Below are positions 34,543-43,127 of a stretch of DNA of 64,000 nt, in pieces. This DNA is from Marivivens sp. LCG002. GTDB lineage: Bacteria > Pseudomonadota > Alphaproteobacteria > Rhodobacterales > Rhodobacteraceae. The position numbers and the translations under genes are program-made. The notes below the pieces were generated by a model, which was given only the letters and a program-made list of their open reading frames with translations, made no database searches and was not told the DNA's origin. Location of the stretch: positions 360,001 to 424,000 of the forward strand of contig NZ_CP127165.1 of assembly GCF_030264275.1 (NCBI RefSeq), written 5' to 3'. Numbering within the stretch: position 1 is the first letter of the stretch; the number at the start of each line of letters is the position of its first letter.

Positions 34543-35994
34543 ATGCTTGATCTCATCAACGTAAGTTATGACACCCAGATCCCGAACAACGTGGGTCTTA
34601 GCGAGGACAAGAAGGTCCTCAAAGCTCTGGAGAAGTGGCACCCCGGTTATATCAACTGGTGGAACGACCTCATCCCCCAGAACTTCCAGAAGTCGATGGT
34701 TTACCTGCGCACGGCGGTCTCTGTTGACCCCAAAGGATGGGCCAAGTTCGACTATGTAAAGATGCCCGAATACCGCTGGGGCGTTCTTCTTGCGCCGCAG
34801 GTCGAAGACCGCGTGATCCCGTGTGGTGAGCATGCTGGTCAAAAAGCATGGCAGGAAGTGCCGGGCGAATACCGCAACATGCTCAAGCGCCTCATCGTCA
34901 TTCAGGGCGACACCGAGCCGGGTTCGGTTGAACAGCAGCGTTTCCTTGGTCTGACCGCGCCGTCGCTTTATGACATGCGCAACCTGTTCCAGGTGAACGT
35001 AGAAGAAGGCCGCCACCTCTGGGCGATGGTCTACCTTCTCCAGAAGTATTTCGGTAAAGACGGCCGTGAAGAAGCAGATGAAATGCTGATCCGTTCGTCG
35101 GGATCGGAAGAAGCACCGCGTATGCTTGGTGCTTTCAACGAAGAGACCCCTGACTGGCTCTCGTTCTTCATGTTCACCTACTTCACCGACCGTGACGGCA
35201 AGATGCAGCTTGAATCGCTGGCCCAGTCGGGCTTCGACCCGCTGTCGCGCACCTGCCGCTTCATGCTTACCGAAGAAGCCCACCACATGTTCGTGGGTGA
35301 AACGGGCGTAGGCCGCACCATCGAAAAGACCGTAACGGTGATGAAGGAAAACGGCATCGATGATCCTTATGACATAGACAAGATCCGTTCCTTTGGTGTG
35401 ATCGACCTTCCGACCATCCAGAAGAAGCTCAATCTTCACTATACGCTTTCGCTCGACCTCTTCGGTCAGGAAGTTTCGACCAACGCCGCTAATGCGTTCA
35501 ACGCAGGCATCAAGGGTCGTTACATGGAAAGCCGTATCGACGACGACCACAAGCTTCAGGGTGCAACCTATCCGGTTTGGAACTTCGTCGACGGCAAGCT
35601 TGTCCGCGAAGAAGTGCCTGCACTGACCGCGATCAACATGCGTCTGCGCGATGACTACACCCGCGATGCGGCCGGCGGCGTAGGCCGTTGGAACAAGATC
35701 ATCGAAAAAGCCAGTATCCAGTTCGAACTCAAGCTTCCCCACGAAGCCTTCCACCGTCAGATCGGCGTGTTTGCAGGTCTCACCTTCAACCCCGAAGGCC
35801 AGATGATCTCGAAAGAGGCCTATGATCTGGGCATGAAGGACTGGCTCCCGACCAAGGCGGACGGTGACTTCATCCAGTCGCTCATGAAGCCAGTCTATGA
35901 GCCCGGCCAGTATGCGTCGTGGATTGCCGCGCCCAAGGTCGGCATCGACAACAAGCCCGGTGACTTCGAGTACGTCAAACTGCACATGGCCTAA
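34543..35994 (+). CDS. boxB: Benzoyl-CoA 2,3-epoxidase BoxB (di-iron oxygenase)
   Basis: A 483-residue oxygenase component that epoxidises benzoyl-CoA with O2 and electrons from BoxA. Iron ligands are visible as EEGRHLWAM (about 151-159) and TEEAHHMFVG (about 242-251). Length agrees with known BoxB. GGGAGAG precedes the ATG. It sits between two GC-rich hairpins and before the Cys-rich mini-gene and boxA. Confidence 0.95.
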   Translation: MLDLINVSYDTQIPNNVGLSEDKKVLKALEKWHPGYINWWNDLIPQNFQKSMVYLRTAVSVDPKGWAKFDYVKMPEYRWGVLLAPQVEDRVIPCGEHAGQKAWQEVPGEYRNMLKRLIVIQGDTEPGSVEQQRFLGLTAPSLYDMRNLFQVNVEEGRHLWAMVYLLQKYFGKDGREEADEMLIRSSGSEEAPRMLGAFNEETPDWLSFFMFTYFTDRDGKMQLESLAQSGFDPLSRTCRFMLTEEAHHMFVGETGVGRTIEKTVTVMKENGIDDPYDIDKIRSFGVIDLPTIQKKLNLHYTLSLDLFGQEVSTNAANAFNAGIKGRYMESRIDDDHKLQGATYPVWNFVDGKLVREEVPALTAINMRLRDDYTRDAAGGVGRWNKIIEKASIQFELKLPHEAFHRQIGVFAGLTFNPEGQMISKEAYDLGMKDWLPTKADGDFIQSLMKPVYEPGQYASWIAAPKVGIDNKPGDFEYVKLHMA

Positions 35995-36003
35995 GGGCCA
36001 ATC

Positions 36004-36027
36004 GGGCGGGCCGAGGAGGGCCCGCCC
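36004..36027 (+). other. Strong hairpin between boxB and the mini-gene
   Basis: GGGCGGGCC (36004-36012) pairs with GGCCCGCCC (36019-36027) over a 6-nt loop. No T-tract follows. Its sequence is close to the hairpin after boxC, which suggests the same mRNA-processing or stabilising role. Confidence 0.6.
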
Positions 36028-36050
36028 ATTCCAGAAGGGAGGAGGACATC

Positions 36051-36197
36051 ATGATCACTCGCACTGTGACGACTATGACTGCTAATTCACCCGCGTCGGG
36101 CATCTGTCTGGATTGTCCGAAATGTCAGGGCTCGTGCTGGACCGCATTCGAACTTGCGACTGTTCCGCCGACCGTGCTCAAATCCAAGGGCAAGTGA
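36051..36197 (+). CDS. 48-residue four-cysteine mini-protein between boxB and boxA
   Basis: This short gene is easily missed. It has a very strong ribosome site (GGGAGGAGG, 6 nt before ATG) and stops 2 nt before the boxA ATG. The product begins [10 protein letters not shown] and contains [14 protein letters not shown], with Cys19, Cys22, Cys25 and Cys29 in the spacing C-X2-C-X2-C-X3-C, followed by a short tail ending KSKGK. The spacing equals that of one [4Fe-4S] ferredoxin cluster, but Trp replaces the usual Pro after the last Cys; a zinc site is the alternative. The neighbouring BoxA is itself a ferredoxin-flavoprotein, so an electron-transfer, cluster-delivery or assembly role for the BoxAB system is a reasonable guess. 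I do not recognise a named family. Confidence 0.7.
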   Translation: MITRTVTTMTANSPASGICLDCPKCQGSCWTAFELATVPPTVLKSKGK

Positions 36198-36199
36198 AA

Positions 36200-37387
36200 A
36201 TGAACAAGCCGCTCAAACAACACCTGATCGACCCCGAGATCTGCATCCGCTGCTATACCTGCGAGATGACCTGTCCCGTGAATGCCATCGTGCATGACGA
36301 CAACAACGTGGTTGTCGATGCCGATTTGTGCAACTTCTGCATGGATTGTATCCCCGTATGCCCGACGGGTTCGATTGATGAGTGGCGCGTTGTGAGCGAG
36401 CCCTATTCGCTTGACGATCAATACGGCTGGACCGAGCTGCCCGAGCAAGAGGATCTCTCGGGTGACGAGGCCGATGTCGGCCTTGAAGCTATGGACGAAG
36501 CGATGGCCGCACTCCTCGCCGAGGCGCACAAGGGCGCTGGCGGCAAGGCCAAAGCGCCCAAGACCGCGGCCAAAGCGTCGATCAACCTTTACAATCTCGG
36601 CAAACCTGCCACAGCAACGGTGCAGGGCAACTATCGCTTGACCGATGCCGAAGACAACGACGTCCGCCACATCATCCTTGATTTCGGCGGCCTGCCGTTC
36701 CCTGTGCTCGAGGGCCAGTCCATCGGGATCATCCCGCCGGGCACTGCGGATGACGGCAAAGCGCATCTGCCGCGTCTCTATTCGGTATCCTCGCCCCGTG
36801 ATGGCGAGCGTCCGAACTACAACAATCTGTCCTTGACGGTAAAGCGCGAGCCGAATGGGCTGTGCTCCAACTATGTCTGCGACCTCAAGGTGGGTGACAA
36901 GGTTCAGGTGACGGGACCTTTCGGCTCGACCTTCTTGCTGCCTTCCGATCCGAATGCCCATCTCATGATGATCTGCACGGGCACGGGCTCTGCGCCGTTC
37001 CGCGGCTTTACCATGCGCCGCCAGCGCGAGAACTCGGGGATCGACGGCAAGCTGTCACTCTATTTCGGCGCGCGCACGCCCGAGCACCTTCCTTATTTCG
37101 GGCCGCTGAAAAAAGTGCCTGAAAACTTCCTCAAGAAGCATTTTGCCTTCAGCCGTCAGGATGGCCAGCCCAAGGCCTATGTTCAGGACAAGATCCGCGA
37201 AAATGCCATCGAGGTTGCGCAGTTGCTGCAAGACCCCAAGGGCTATATCTACATGTGCGGCAAGAAAGAGATGGAAGCCGGTGTTGAACAGGCGCTCTCC
37301 GATGTTGCGCGCGGGATCGGTCTTGAATGGACCACTATCCGCGATGCGATGCGCGAAGATGGAAGATACCACGTCGAGACCTATTGA
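36200..37387 (+). CDS. boxA: Benzoyl-CoA epoxidase reductase BoxA
   Basis: A 395-residue NADPH-dependent reductase of the BoxAB epoxidase. The N-terminus holds two [4Fe-4S] ferredoxin motifs, [12 protein letters not shown] and [12 protein letters not shown] (about residues 14-25 and 43-54); a charged Ala/Lys linker around 105-125 leads to an FNR-type domain with [11 protein letters not shown] (FAD), [11 protein letters not shown] (NADP) and a terminal YHVETY. The ATG at 36200 comes 2 nt after the mini-gene stop. Its stop overlaps the thioesterase start. Confidence 0.94.
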   Translation: MNKPLKQHLIDPEICIRCYTCEMTCPVNAIVHDDNNVVVDADLCNFCMDCIPVCPTGSIDEWRVVSEPYSLDDQYGWTELPEQEDLSGDEADVGLEAMDEAMAALLAEAHKGAGGKAKAPKTAAKASINLYNLGKPATATVQGNYRLTDAEDNDVRHIILDFGGLPFPVLEGQSIGIIPPGTADDGKAHLPRLYSVSSPRDGERPNYNNLSLTVKREPNGLCSNYVCDLKVGDKVQVTGPFGSTFLLPSDPNAHLMMICTGTGSAPFRGFTMRRQRENSGIDGKLSLYFGARTPEHLPYFGPLKKVPENFLKKHFAFSRQDGQPKAYVQDKIRENAIEVAQLLQDPKGYIYMCGKKEMEAGVEQALSDVARGIGLEWTTIRDAMREDGRYHVETY

Positions 37388-37800
37388 TGTTCGAACATGA
37401 AATCCGCGTCACCTGGGGCGATTGCGACCCTGCCAAGATCGTCTACACAGGCCGCCTTCCATGGTTTGCGCTGGATGCGATCAATGCCTGGTGGGAGCAT
37501 CACCTTGGTGACGATTGGTACCGGATGGAGCTTGACCGCAATGTCGGCACGCCCTTTGTCCATATGTCGCTCGACTTCCGCTCGCCCGTCACCCCGCGCC
37601 ATCGGCTGAAACTCAAGGTCTGGCCGACCAAACTCGGCGAGACTTCGATCGGCTTTCACGTCGATGCCTATCAGGACGGCAAACTCTGCTTCGAGGGCGA
37701 TTTCGTGAATGTGTTCATCGTCGCGAAAGAGTTCCGCAAGGCGCCTCCGCCACAGGACATTCGCGATATCGTGACGCCTTTGCTGCGCCCCGCCAAGTAA
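37387..37800 (+). CDS. Hotdog thioesterase (4-hydroxybenzoyl-CoA thioesterase type)
   Basis: A 137-residue hotdog-fold thioesterase with the VTWGDCDPAKIVYTGRLPWF signature, Asp14 being the expected catalytic acid. In a box operon it most likely hydrolyses benzoyl-CoA or a blocked analogue to recover CoA when the pathway stalls. TGATG overlap with boxA couples their translation. Confidence 0.85.
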   Translation: MFEHEIRVTWGDCDPAKIVYTGRLPWFALDAINAWWEHHLGDDWYRMELDRNVGTPFVHMSLDFRSPVTPRHRLKLKVWPTKLGETSIGFHVDAYQDGKLCFEGDFVNVFIVAKEFRKAPPPQDIRDIVTPLLRPAK

Positions 37801-37853
37801 TCCTTTTTTCTTGTCGTTTCGGGTTGAGGTTACGCAGTTTTTCGCTAGGTTGT

Positions 37854-37867
37854 TGCACTATATTTCA
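37854..37867. promoter_or_regulatory. Degenerate BoxR site before boxR
   Basis: TGCACTATATTTCA is a TGCA-N6-TGCA-like dyad with one degenerate half, 15 bp before the boxR start. The 11-mer TGCACTATATT is identical to one before the FadJ-like gene, implying a common regulator and autoregulation. Confidence 0.55.
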
Positions 37868-37881
37868 CCGTATGGCGCAGA

Positions 37882-38793
37882 ATGAGCGAAATCACCAATT
37901 TCAAGGGCGAAGTGGCACAAGTTGCAGACACCGACCCCGAAGCATCGGCAGACGCATTGATCAAACGCGTGGGCGAACGCGTTCGTTTCGTGCGGGAGCG
38001 CAAGGGCATTCCGCGCCGTGTGCTCTCGGAAATGTCGGGTGTTTCGCCGCGCTATCTTGCACAGCTTGAAGCGGGTGAAGGGAATATTTCGATCGGCCTT
38101 TTGCAGCGTGTCTCGACCGCTTTGGGTCATCGCATCGAATGGCTTTTGTCCGAAGACGACCCGTGGACATCCGAAGTCATCCAGATTGCCGACCTCTATC
38201 GCGTCGCAAGCAAAGACGTGCGTCAGCAGGTGCGGGACATCCTTGCGCCTGCGGGCAACGAAGGCCAACGGGGCAATCGCGTTTGTCTCATCGGTTTGCG
38301 AGGGGCGGGGAAATCCACTTTGGGTGCCTATGCCGGTGCAGCCTTTGGTGTTCCCTTTGTCGAGTTGAACCGCGAGATCGAGTCGCAAGCGGGCATGCCC
38401 GTCAATGAGGTGCTCGCGCTTTACGGCCAAGAAGGCTATCGCAAGCTCGAAGCCCAAGCGCTCGAGCGCATCATCGCGACCCATGACAGTGTGTTTCTTG
38501 CGGTGGCAGGTGGTATCGTGGCAGAGCCCGATACCTATAAAACGCTCCTTGCGAATTTCCACACAATCTGGGTCAAGGCGACACCGGATGATCACATGTC
38601 CCGTGTGCGTGCGCAGGGGGACACCCGTCCGATGGCGGGTAATCCCGAAGCGATGGAGCAGCTCAAGTCGATCCTCACCAGCCGCGAGGCCCTCTATGCC
38701 CGCGCCGAGGCGCAGCTCGATACCTCGGGCAAATCGGTCGAGCAGAGTTGCGAAGATTTGTTTACCCTCATCCGCGAGCGCGACTTCTTCTAG
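37882..38793 (+). CDS. boxR: BoxR, benzoyl-CoA responsive regulator
   Basis: A 303-residue regulator with an N-terminal XRE helix-turn-helix (about residues 25-90; SGVSPRYLAQLEAGEGNISI) and a C-terminal shikimate-kinase-like domain (about 130-303) with Walker A GLRGAGKS at 138-145. This fusion is specific to BoxR/BzdR, where the kinase-like domain binds benzoyl-CoA and releases the repressor from TGCA dyads. Such dyads are found in front of four units in this region. Confidence 0.93.
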   Translation: MSEITNFKGEVAQVADTDPEASADALIKRVGERVRFVRERKGIPRRVLSEMSGVSPRYLAQLEAGEGNISIGLLQRVSTALGHRIEWLLSEDDPWTSEVIQIADLYRVASKDVRQQVRDILAPAGNEGQRGNRVCLIGLRGAGKSTLGAYAGAAFGVPFVELNREIESQAGMPVNEVLALYGQEGYRKLEAQALERIIATHDSVFLAVAGGIVAEPDTYKTLLANFHTIWVKATPDDHMSRVRAQGDTRPMAGNPEAMEQLKSILTSREALYARAEAQLDTSGKSVEQSCEDLFTLIRERDFF

Positions 38794-38808
38794 ACTTGCT
38801 TTTTTGCT

Positions 38809-38844
38809 GTGCACTATATTACATGTTGTGGAAATATAGCGCAC
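38809..38844. promoter_or_regulatory. BoxR-like inverted repeat before the FadJ-like gene
   Basis: GTGCACTATATT (38809-38820) and AATATAGCGCAC (38833-38844) form an inverted repeat with 11 of 12 matches, centre to centre 24 bp. It contains the same TGCACTATATT as the boxR upstream site and lies 14 bp before the start codon. Placing the fusion gene in the BoxR regulon follows from this. Confidence 0.55.
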
Positions 38845-38858
38845 ATGGAGGGTAGGCT

Positions 38859-40919
38859 ATGTCGGTGCACTGGCGTCGTGAAGGCAATGTCGGGTATGTG
38901 ACGCTGGATAATGCTCCGGTGAATGCCATCGGACTTGAAATGCGCCAAGGGCTGGATCGCGCCGTGACATGGGCCGAAAGCGAAAGGCTCACGAGGGTGA
39001 TCGTCACGGGGGCGGGTTCTGCCTTTGCGGCGGGGGCCGATGCGCGTGAATTCGGCGCGCCGCCTGTCGAACCCCATCTGCCTGATGTGCTTGCCCGTAT
39101 CGAGACCTCTTTCGTTCCGTGGATCGCGGCAATCAACGGCGTTGCGCTTGGCGGCGGGCTCGAGATTGCCTTGGCCTGTCGTTACCGCATTGCCCATCCC
39201 GATGCCAAACTCGGCCTGCCCGAAGTCACTCTTGGCGTTGTTCCGGGGGCAGGCGGGACGCAGCGCCTTCCGCGTCTTGTCGGCATGCAAAAAGCACTCG
39301 AGCTTATCCCGACAGGCAAAGCCGTTTCCGCCCAAGAGGCCAAGGACATGGCGCTGGTTGATCTTGTGTCCGACACGCCTCTGATCGAAGCAGCGATGGT
39401 GGTGCCCGAGCTTCTCGATCAGATCGTGCCGCTTTGGGAGCGTCCCGTCGATCATGTGGTTTCGACGGACGCGGCTATTGCAGCCGCCCAGAAAAAGCAG
39501 CCGAACCAGATCGCCCCGCTCGAAGCGATCCGTCTTGTCGCGCTTGCCGCAAGTTCGGAGTTTGCAGAGGGGATCAAGGAAGAGCGCCGCGTTTTCATCG
39601 AGCTTCGCTCCGGCACTCAGGCCAAAGCCCTCCGTCACGTCTTTTTTGCCGAGCGTGCGGCCAAGGCGCCGAAATGGCTGACGGCTGCGCCCAAGCCGAT
39701 TGCCAAGGTCGCAGTCGTCGGCGGCGGCACCATGGGTGCAGGGATTGCCTATGCTCTTTTGAGCGCTGGTCTCACGGTTGTCACGCTTGAAACCGATGCC
39801 GAGGCCGTCGAGCGCGCCAAAGCCAATGTCGGGAAAATTCTGGGCCAGAGCAAAGCGCGCGGTTTCGTGTCCGATGCACAAGAGGCCGAGATCCTTGGCC
39901 GATATACCGCAAGTGATGATTACGGTGCGGCGTCCGATGCCGATCTGGCGATCGAAGCGGCCTTCGAGAGTATGGAGGTCAAGAAGACCGTCTTTACCGC
40001 ACTTCAGGCGGTTATGCCGAGCGATGCGGTGCTCGCCTCCAACACCTCTTACCTTGATCTTGACGAGATTGCGGCCTGTCTCGATACACCGTCGCGGCTT
40101 GTCGGGCTTCATTTCTTTGCCCCCGCGCATGTCATGAAACTTCTGGAGATCGTGCGCGGCAAAGACACTTCGGACACTGCTTTGGCGACGGGCTATGCGC
40201 TCGCCAAGCGCTTGCGCAAAATTCCAGTTCTGGCGGGTGTCTGTGACGGCTTTATCGGGAACCGCATTCTCCAGCGGTATCGCGAGGCCGCCGATACGGT
40301 GTTCATGGACGGCTCGACCCCGTGGGAAGTGGACGAAGCCATGGTCGAATTCGGCTATGCGATGGGCCCTTACGAGGCACAGGACCTCTCGGGACTTGAT
40401 ATCGCCTATGCCAATCGCCGCCGTCAGGACGCAACGCGCGACCCGAACCGCCGCTATATCCCCATTGCCGACCGCATGGTCGAACTCGGCAAGCTCGGGA
40501 AAAAGACAGGCGCGGGCTGGTATCGTTATCCGGGCGGTGCTGGCAAGGTCGAAGACCCGATCGTCGCGGACCTTGCTCTAGAAGAGAGCCATTTCGCGGG
40601 GCGCACCCGTACCGATTATAAACCCGATGAAATTCGTCGCCGTCTCTTGCTTGCCATGATCAACGAAGCCGCCGCCATTCTCGAAGAGGGGATCGCGCAA
40701 TCGGCGCAGGATATCGATATTGTGACGGTCTTTGGCTATGGCTTCCCGCGCTGGCGTGGGGGGCTCATGCACTATGCCGATACGCTTGGCGCAGCGCAGA
40801 TCCTTGCCGATCTCGAGGCACTTTGCCAAGAAGACCCGCTTGTCTGGAAACCGTCCAGGGTCATCGTGGACTGCGCTGCCAAAGGCATCACCTTTGCCGA
40901 TTGGACGCCCGAGGGGTAA
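38859..40919 (+). CDS. Fused enoyl-CoA hydratase / 3-hydroxyacyl-CoA dehydrogenase (FadJ-like)
   Basis: A 686-residue bifunctional protein. The N-terminal crotonase domain (about 1-180) has VTGAGSAFAAGADAREFG and GVALGGGLEIALACRYRI; the C-terminal NAD-dependent dehydrogenase (about 285-600) begins with VAVVGGGTMGAGIAYALLS and contains VGLHFFAPAHVMKLLEIV, then a second C-terminal domain. It could isomerise/hydrate dehydroadipyl-CoA and oxidise 3-hydroxyadipyl-CoA, the steps shared by the box and paa routes. No paaF or paaH is present in the window, and the upstream site ties this gene to BoxR. No thiolase follows. Confidence 0.9.
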   Translation: MSVHWRREGNVGYVTLDNAPVNAIGLEMRQGLDRAVTWAESERLTRVIVTGAGSAFAAGADAREFGAPPVEPHLPDVLARIETSFVPWIAAINGVALGGGLEIALACRYRIAHPDAKLGLPEVTLGVVPGAGGTQRLPRLVGMQKALELIPTGKAVSAQEAKDMALVDLVSDTPLIEAAMVVPELLDQIVPLWERPVDHVVSTDAAIAAAQKKQPNQIAPLEAIRLVALAASSEFAEGIKEERRVFIELRSGTQAKALRHVFFAERAAKAPKWLTAAPKPIAKVAVVGGGTMGAGIAYALLSAGLTVVTLETDAEAVERAKANVGKILGQSKARGFVSDAQEAEILGRYTASDDYGAASDADLAIEAAFESMEVKKTVFTALQAVMPSDAVLASNTSYLDLDEIAACLDTPSRLVGLHFFAPAHVMKLLEIVRGKDTSDTALATGYALAKRLRKIPVLAGVCDGFIGNRILQRYREAADTVFMDGSTPWEVDEAMVEFGYAMGPYEAQDLSGLDIAYANRRRQDATRDPNRRYIPIADRMVELGKLGKKTGAGWYRYPGGAGKVEDPIVADLALEESHFAGRTRTDYKPDEIRRRLLLAMINEAAAILEEGIAQSAQDIDIVTVFGYGFPRWRGGLMHYADTLGAAQILADLEALCQEDPLVWKPSRVIVDCAAKGITFADWTPEG

Positions 40920-40922
40920 CCC

Positions 40923-42125
40923 TCAGGCCATCCGCTCGAACGCCCGATAAAGCCCGCGCAATTCGGCAAGTCCCTTGAGGCGGCCTATAGCGGGGTATCC
41001 GGGCTGGGCCTGTCGTCCGATGTCGTCGAGGATATCCTGACCATGGTCGGGACGCATCGGGATGGACCAGTCGGCGCGGCCGCTTTCTTTGCGCCGCTTT
41101 TCCTCGGCGACGATGGCCTGAACCATGCCGACCATATCGGTGTGGCCACTCAGGTGCTCGTCTTCGAAGAAGGAATTCTTGATCTCGGTGCCCTCGATGC
41201 AAACGTTCCTGAGATGGAGGAAGTGCACCCGATCCGCGAGCAGTTTGAATATCTCCGTCGGGTTATTGTCGGGGCGCGCCCCGAGCGATCCTGTGCAGAA
41301 GGTCACACCGTTTGCAGGCAGATCGACCGCATCCAGCACTTTGCGATAATGTTCGGCCGTCGACATGACGCGCGGCAGACCAAGAAGCGGAAACGGCGGG
41401 TCATCGGGATGGCAGCAAATCCGCACGCCGAGCTCTTGGGCCACTGGAGCCACTTCGGAAAGAAAATCAATCAGATGGCGGCGAAGCTGGTCCTCTGAAA
41501 TCGCATCATATTCGGCAAGGTGGACACGGACGTCTTCGAGCGAGAAGCTCTCGGCTGCACCGGGGAGGCCGAAAACGACATTGCCCGCGATCTGCTCGCG
41601 ATCGGCTTCGGTCATTTTGGAATAGCGTTCCGCCGCGGCATCGACCACGGTCGGGGAAAAATCCTCGGCCGCGCCTTTGCGCGCCAGGATATGGATATCG
41701 AAAGCAGCGAAATCGATCAGGTCAAAGCGCATACAGCGCGCACCGCTGGGCCGTTCCCATTGAAGGTTGGTGCGAGTCCAATCTAGAACAGGCATGAAGT
41801 TATAGCAAATCACCTCGATCCCTGATGCGCGTAGATTGCGCATGGAAATTTTCCAGTTTTCGATGTGCTCTTTCCAATTACCGCGTTGCTTTTTGATGTC
41901 TTCCGAAACGGGCAGCGACTCGACCACGGTCCATTTGAGTGTCGACGGGCGACCATCTGCACGGGTCTCGATTTGGCGTTGACGCAGTGCGATCTCTTCG
42001 GGCGTCCAGACCGTTCCGGTCGGAATATGATGAAGTGCAGAGACAACGCCTTCGACGCCCGCCTGCATCATGTCGTCAATGCTGACCCTGTCTTTGGGTC
42101 CAAACCAGCGCCAAGCCTGTTCCAT
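40923..42125 (-). CDS. uxuA: Mannonate dehydratase UxuA
   Basis: A 400-residue TIM-barrel dehydratase that converts D-mannonate to 2-keto-3-deoxygluconate in glucuronate catabolism. The N-terminus MEQAWRWFGPKDRVSIDDMM and CCHPDDPPFPLLGLPRVMS (metal-site Cys/His region) are characteristic. AAAGGAAC precedes the start. It is convergent with the FadJ-like gene, the stops being 3 nt apart. It belongs to the same pathway as uxaC far upstream, but no uxuB lies next to it. Confidence 0.93.
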   Translation of the reverse strand: MEQAWRWFGPKDRVSIDDMMQAGVEGVVSALHHIPTGTVWTPEEIALRQRQIETRADGRPSTLKWTVVESLPVSEDIKKQRGNWKEHIENWKISMRNLRASGIEVICYNFMPVLDWTRTNLQWERPSGARCMRFDLIDFAAFDIHILARKGAAEDFSPTVVDAAAERYSKMTEADREQIAGNVVFGLPGAAESFSLEDVRVHLAEYDAISEDQLRRHLIDFLSEVAPVAQELGVRICCHPDDPPFPLLGLPRVMSTAEHYRKVLDAVDLPANGVTFCTGSLGARPDNNPTEIFKLLADRVHFLHLRNVCIEGTEIKNSFFEDEHLSGHTDMVGMVQAIVAEEKRRKESGRADWSIPMRPDHGQDILDDIGRQAQPGYPAIGRLKGLAELRGLYRAFERMA

Positions 42126-42227
42126 GTCTCGTTCCTTTGAAGCTCATGCTTGTGTCATACAGTGCGGCATGATGGTTGACTAGTATGCAAGACATCGGAG
42201 AATTGAAATCCTTGCGTCTGTGGCATG

Positions 42228-43070
42228 TCAGTTCAGCCAAAGATGCACAAGCGCGGCCTCGGGCGTTTCGGCACCGCCGTTCTCGATACCAAGAGACCAA
42301 AGCCCCGCCCCTGCGGCATAGGTTCCGGGGGCCAACCCACCCGTCAGGCATTGGCTTACGGCGCGAAGACGCAGGCCTTTGGCCACGGCCTCTTGCAATA
42401 CGCCTAGGAGTTCGGGGTCAGAGGCCGCCGTGCCCGACCCGAAAAGCCGTAGAACTGCCCCGTCCAGATCGCTCAGCATGGCGCTCAGGGTCTTGGCCTT
42501 GAGGCCGGGGGTGAGGGTCAGGACGGCGAGGGCGCGGTCGTCAAACCGACGCCGTTTCGGCGCGTGTAGCGCCAGAGAAGCGACGCTTGCGAAAGCATCT
42601 GCCTTGTGCGTGTCGGTCTTGGCGAGGCAAGCTGCGGGCAAAAGCGCTCCGGCAAAAGCCAGATGGACGCCCTGCACGTCCTTGATGGCAGTGAGCGCAA
42701 GATCAAGATTGGTCTCGGCATCGCCGTCCATTCCAAGCGGTATCATTGACCCGGTAAGAATGACGGTGCGCTCTGTTCCTGCGAGAGCCTGCGCAAGCGC
42801 TGTGCCTGTATAGGCCATCGTATCCGTGCCGTGCGTGACGATGACGCGGTGGTCCGGATATCGGTCGAGGGTGTCGAGAATCAGGTTCCAATGGGCCGGA
42901 CCGACATCGGCACTATCGAGAAGGGGCGCAAACACCTCGACCGCGAGACGATCACTCGGGTCAAGACGCGTGACGACGGCCGTTTCCACAAGGCCCGTCA
43001 TCGGCGCAAGGCCGTTTTCGGTCGGGGCCATGCCGATTGTGCCGCCCGTGTGGATCAGAAGAATGTCCAA
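42228..43070 (-). CDS. L-asparaginase family protein (short form)
   Basis: A 280-residue protein with both threonine motifs of the family: HTGGTIGMAP at residues 7-16 and VTHGTDTMAYTGTALAQ (about 79-95), which hold the nucleophilic Thr and the Thr-Asp pair. It is shorter than typical asparaginases (about 325-350), with a reduced C-terminal domain. Asparagine hydrolysis is likely but the short form leaves substrate open. It shares its direction with the next upstream gene (57 nt gap). Confidence 0.8.
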   Translation of the reverse strand: MDILLIHTGGTIGMAPTENGLAPMTGLVETAVVTRLDPSDRLAVEVFAPLLDSADVGPAHWNLILDTLDRYPDHRVIVTHGTDTMAYTGTALAQALAGTERTVILTGSMIPLGMDGDAETNLDLALTAIKDVQGVHLAFAGALLPAACLAKTDTHKADAFASVASLALHAPKRRRFDDRALAVLTLTPGLKAKTLSAMLSDLDGAVLRLFGSGTAASDPELLGVLQEAVAKGLRLRAVSQCLTGGLAPGTYAAGAGLWSLGIENGGAETPEAALVHLWLN

Positions 43071-43127
43071 AGCCTGCCTCCCTTTTCTGCCATATATGGC
43101 TAAACGTCTCGGGGGGCGGGGTGCAAC

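Noticed and set aside
42126-42227. Possible uxuA operator (CTTG...CATAC / GTATGCAAG)
   Set aside because: The arms match only after inserting bases in one of them and lie 20-25 bp apart; too weak to call.
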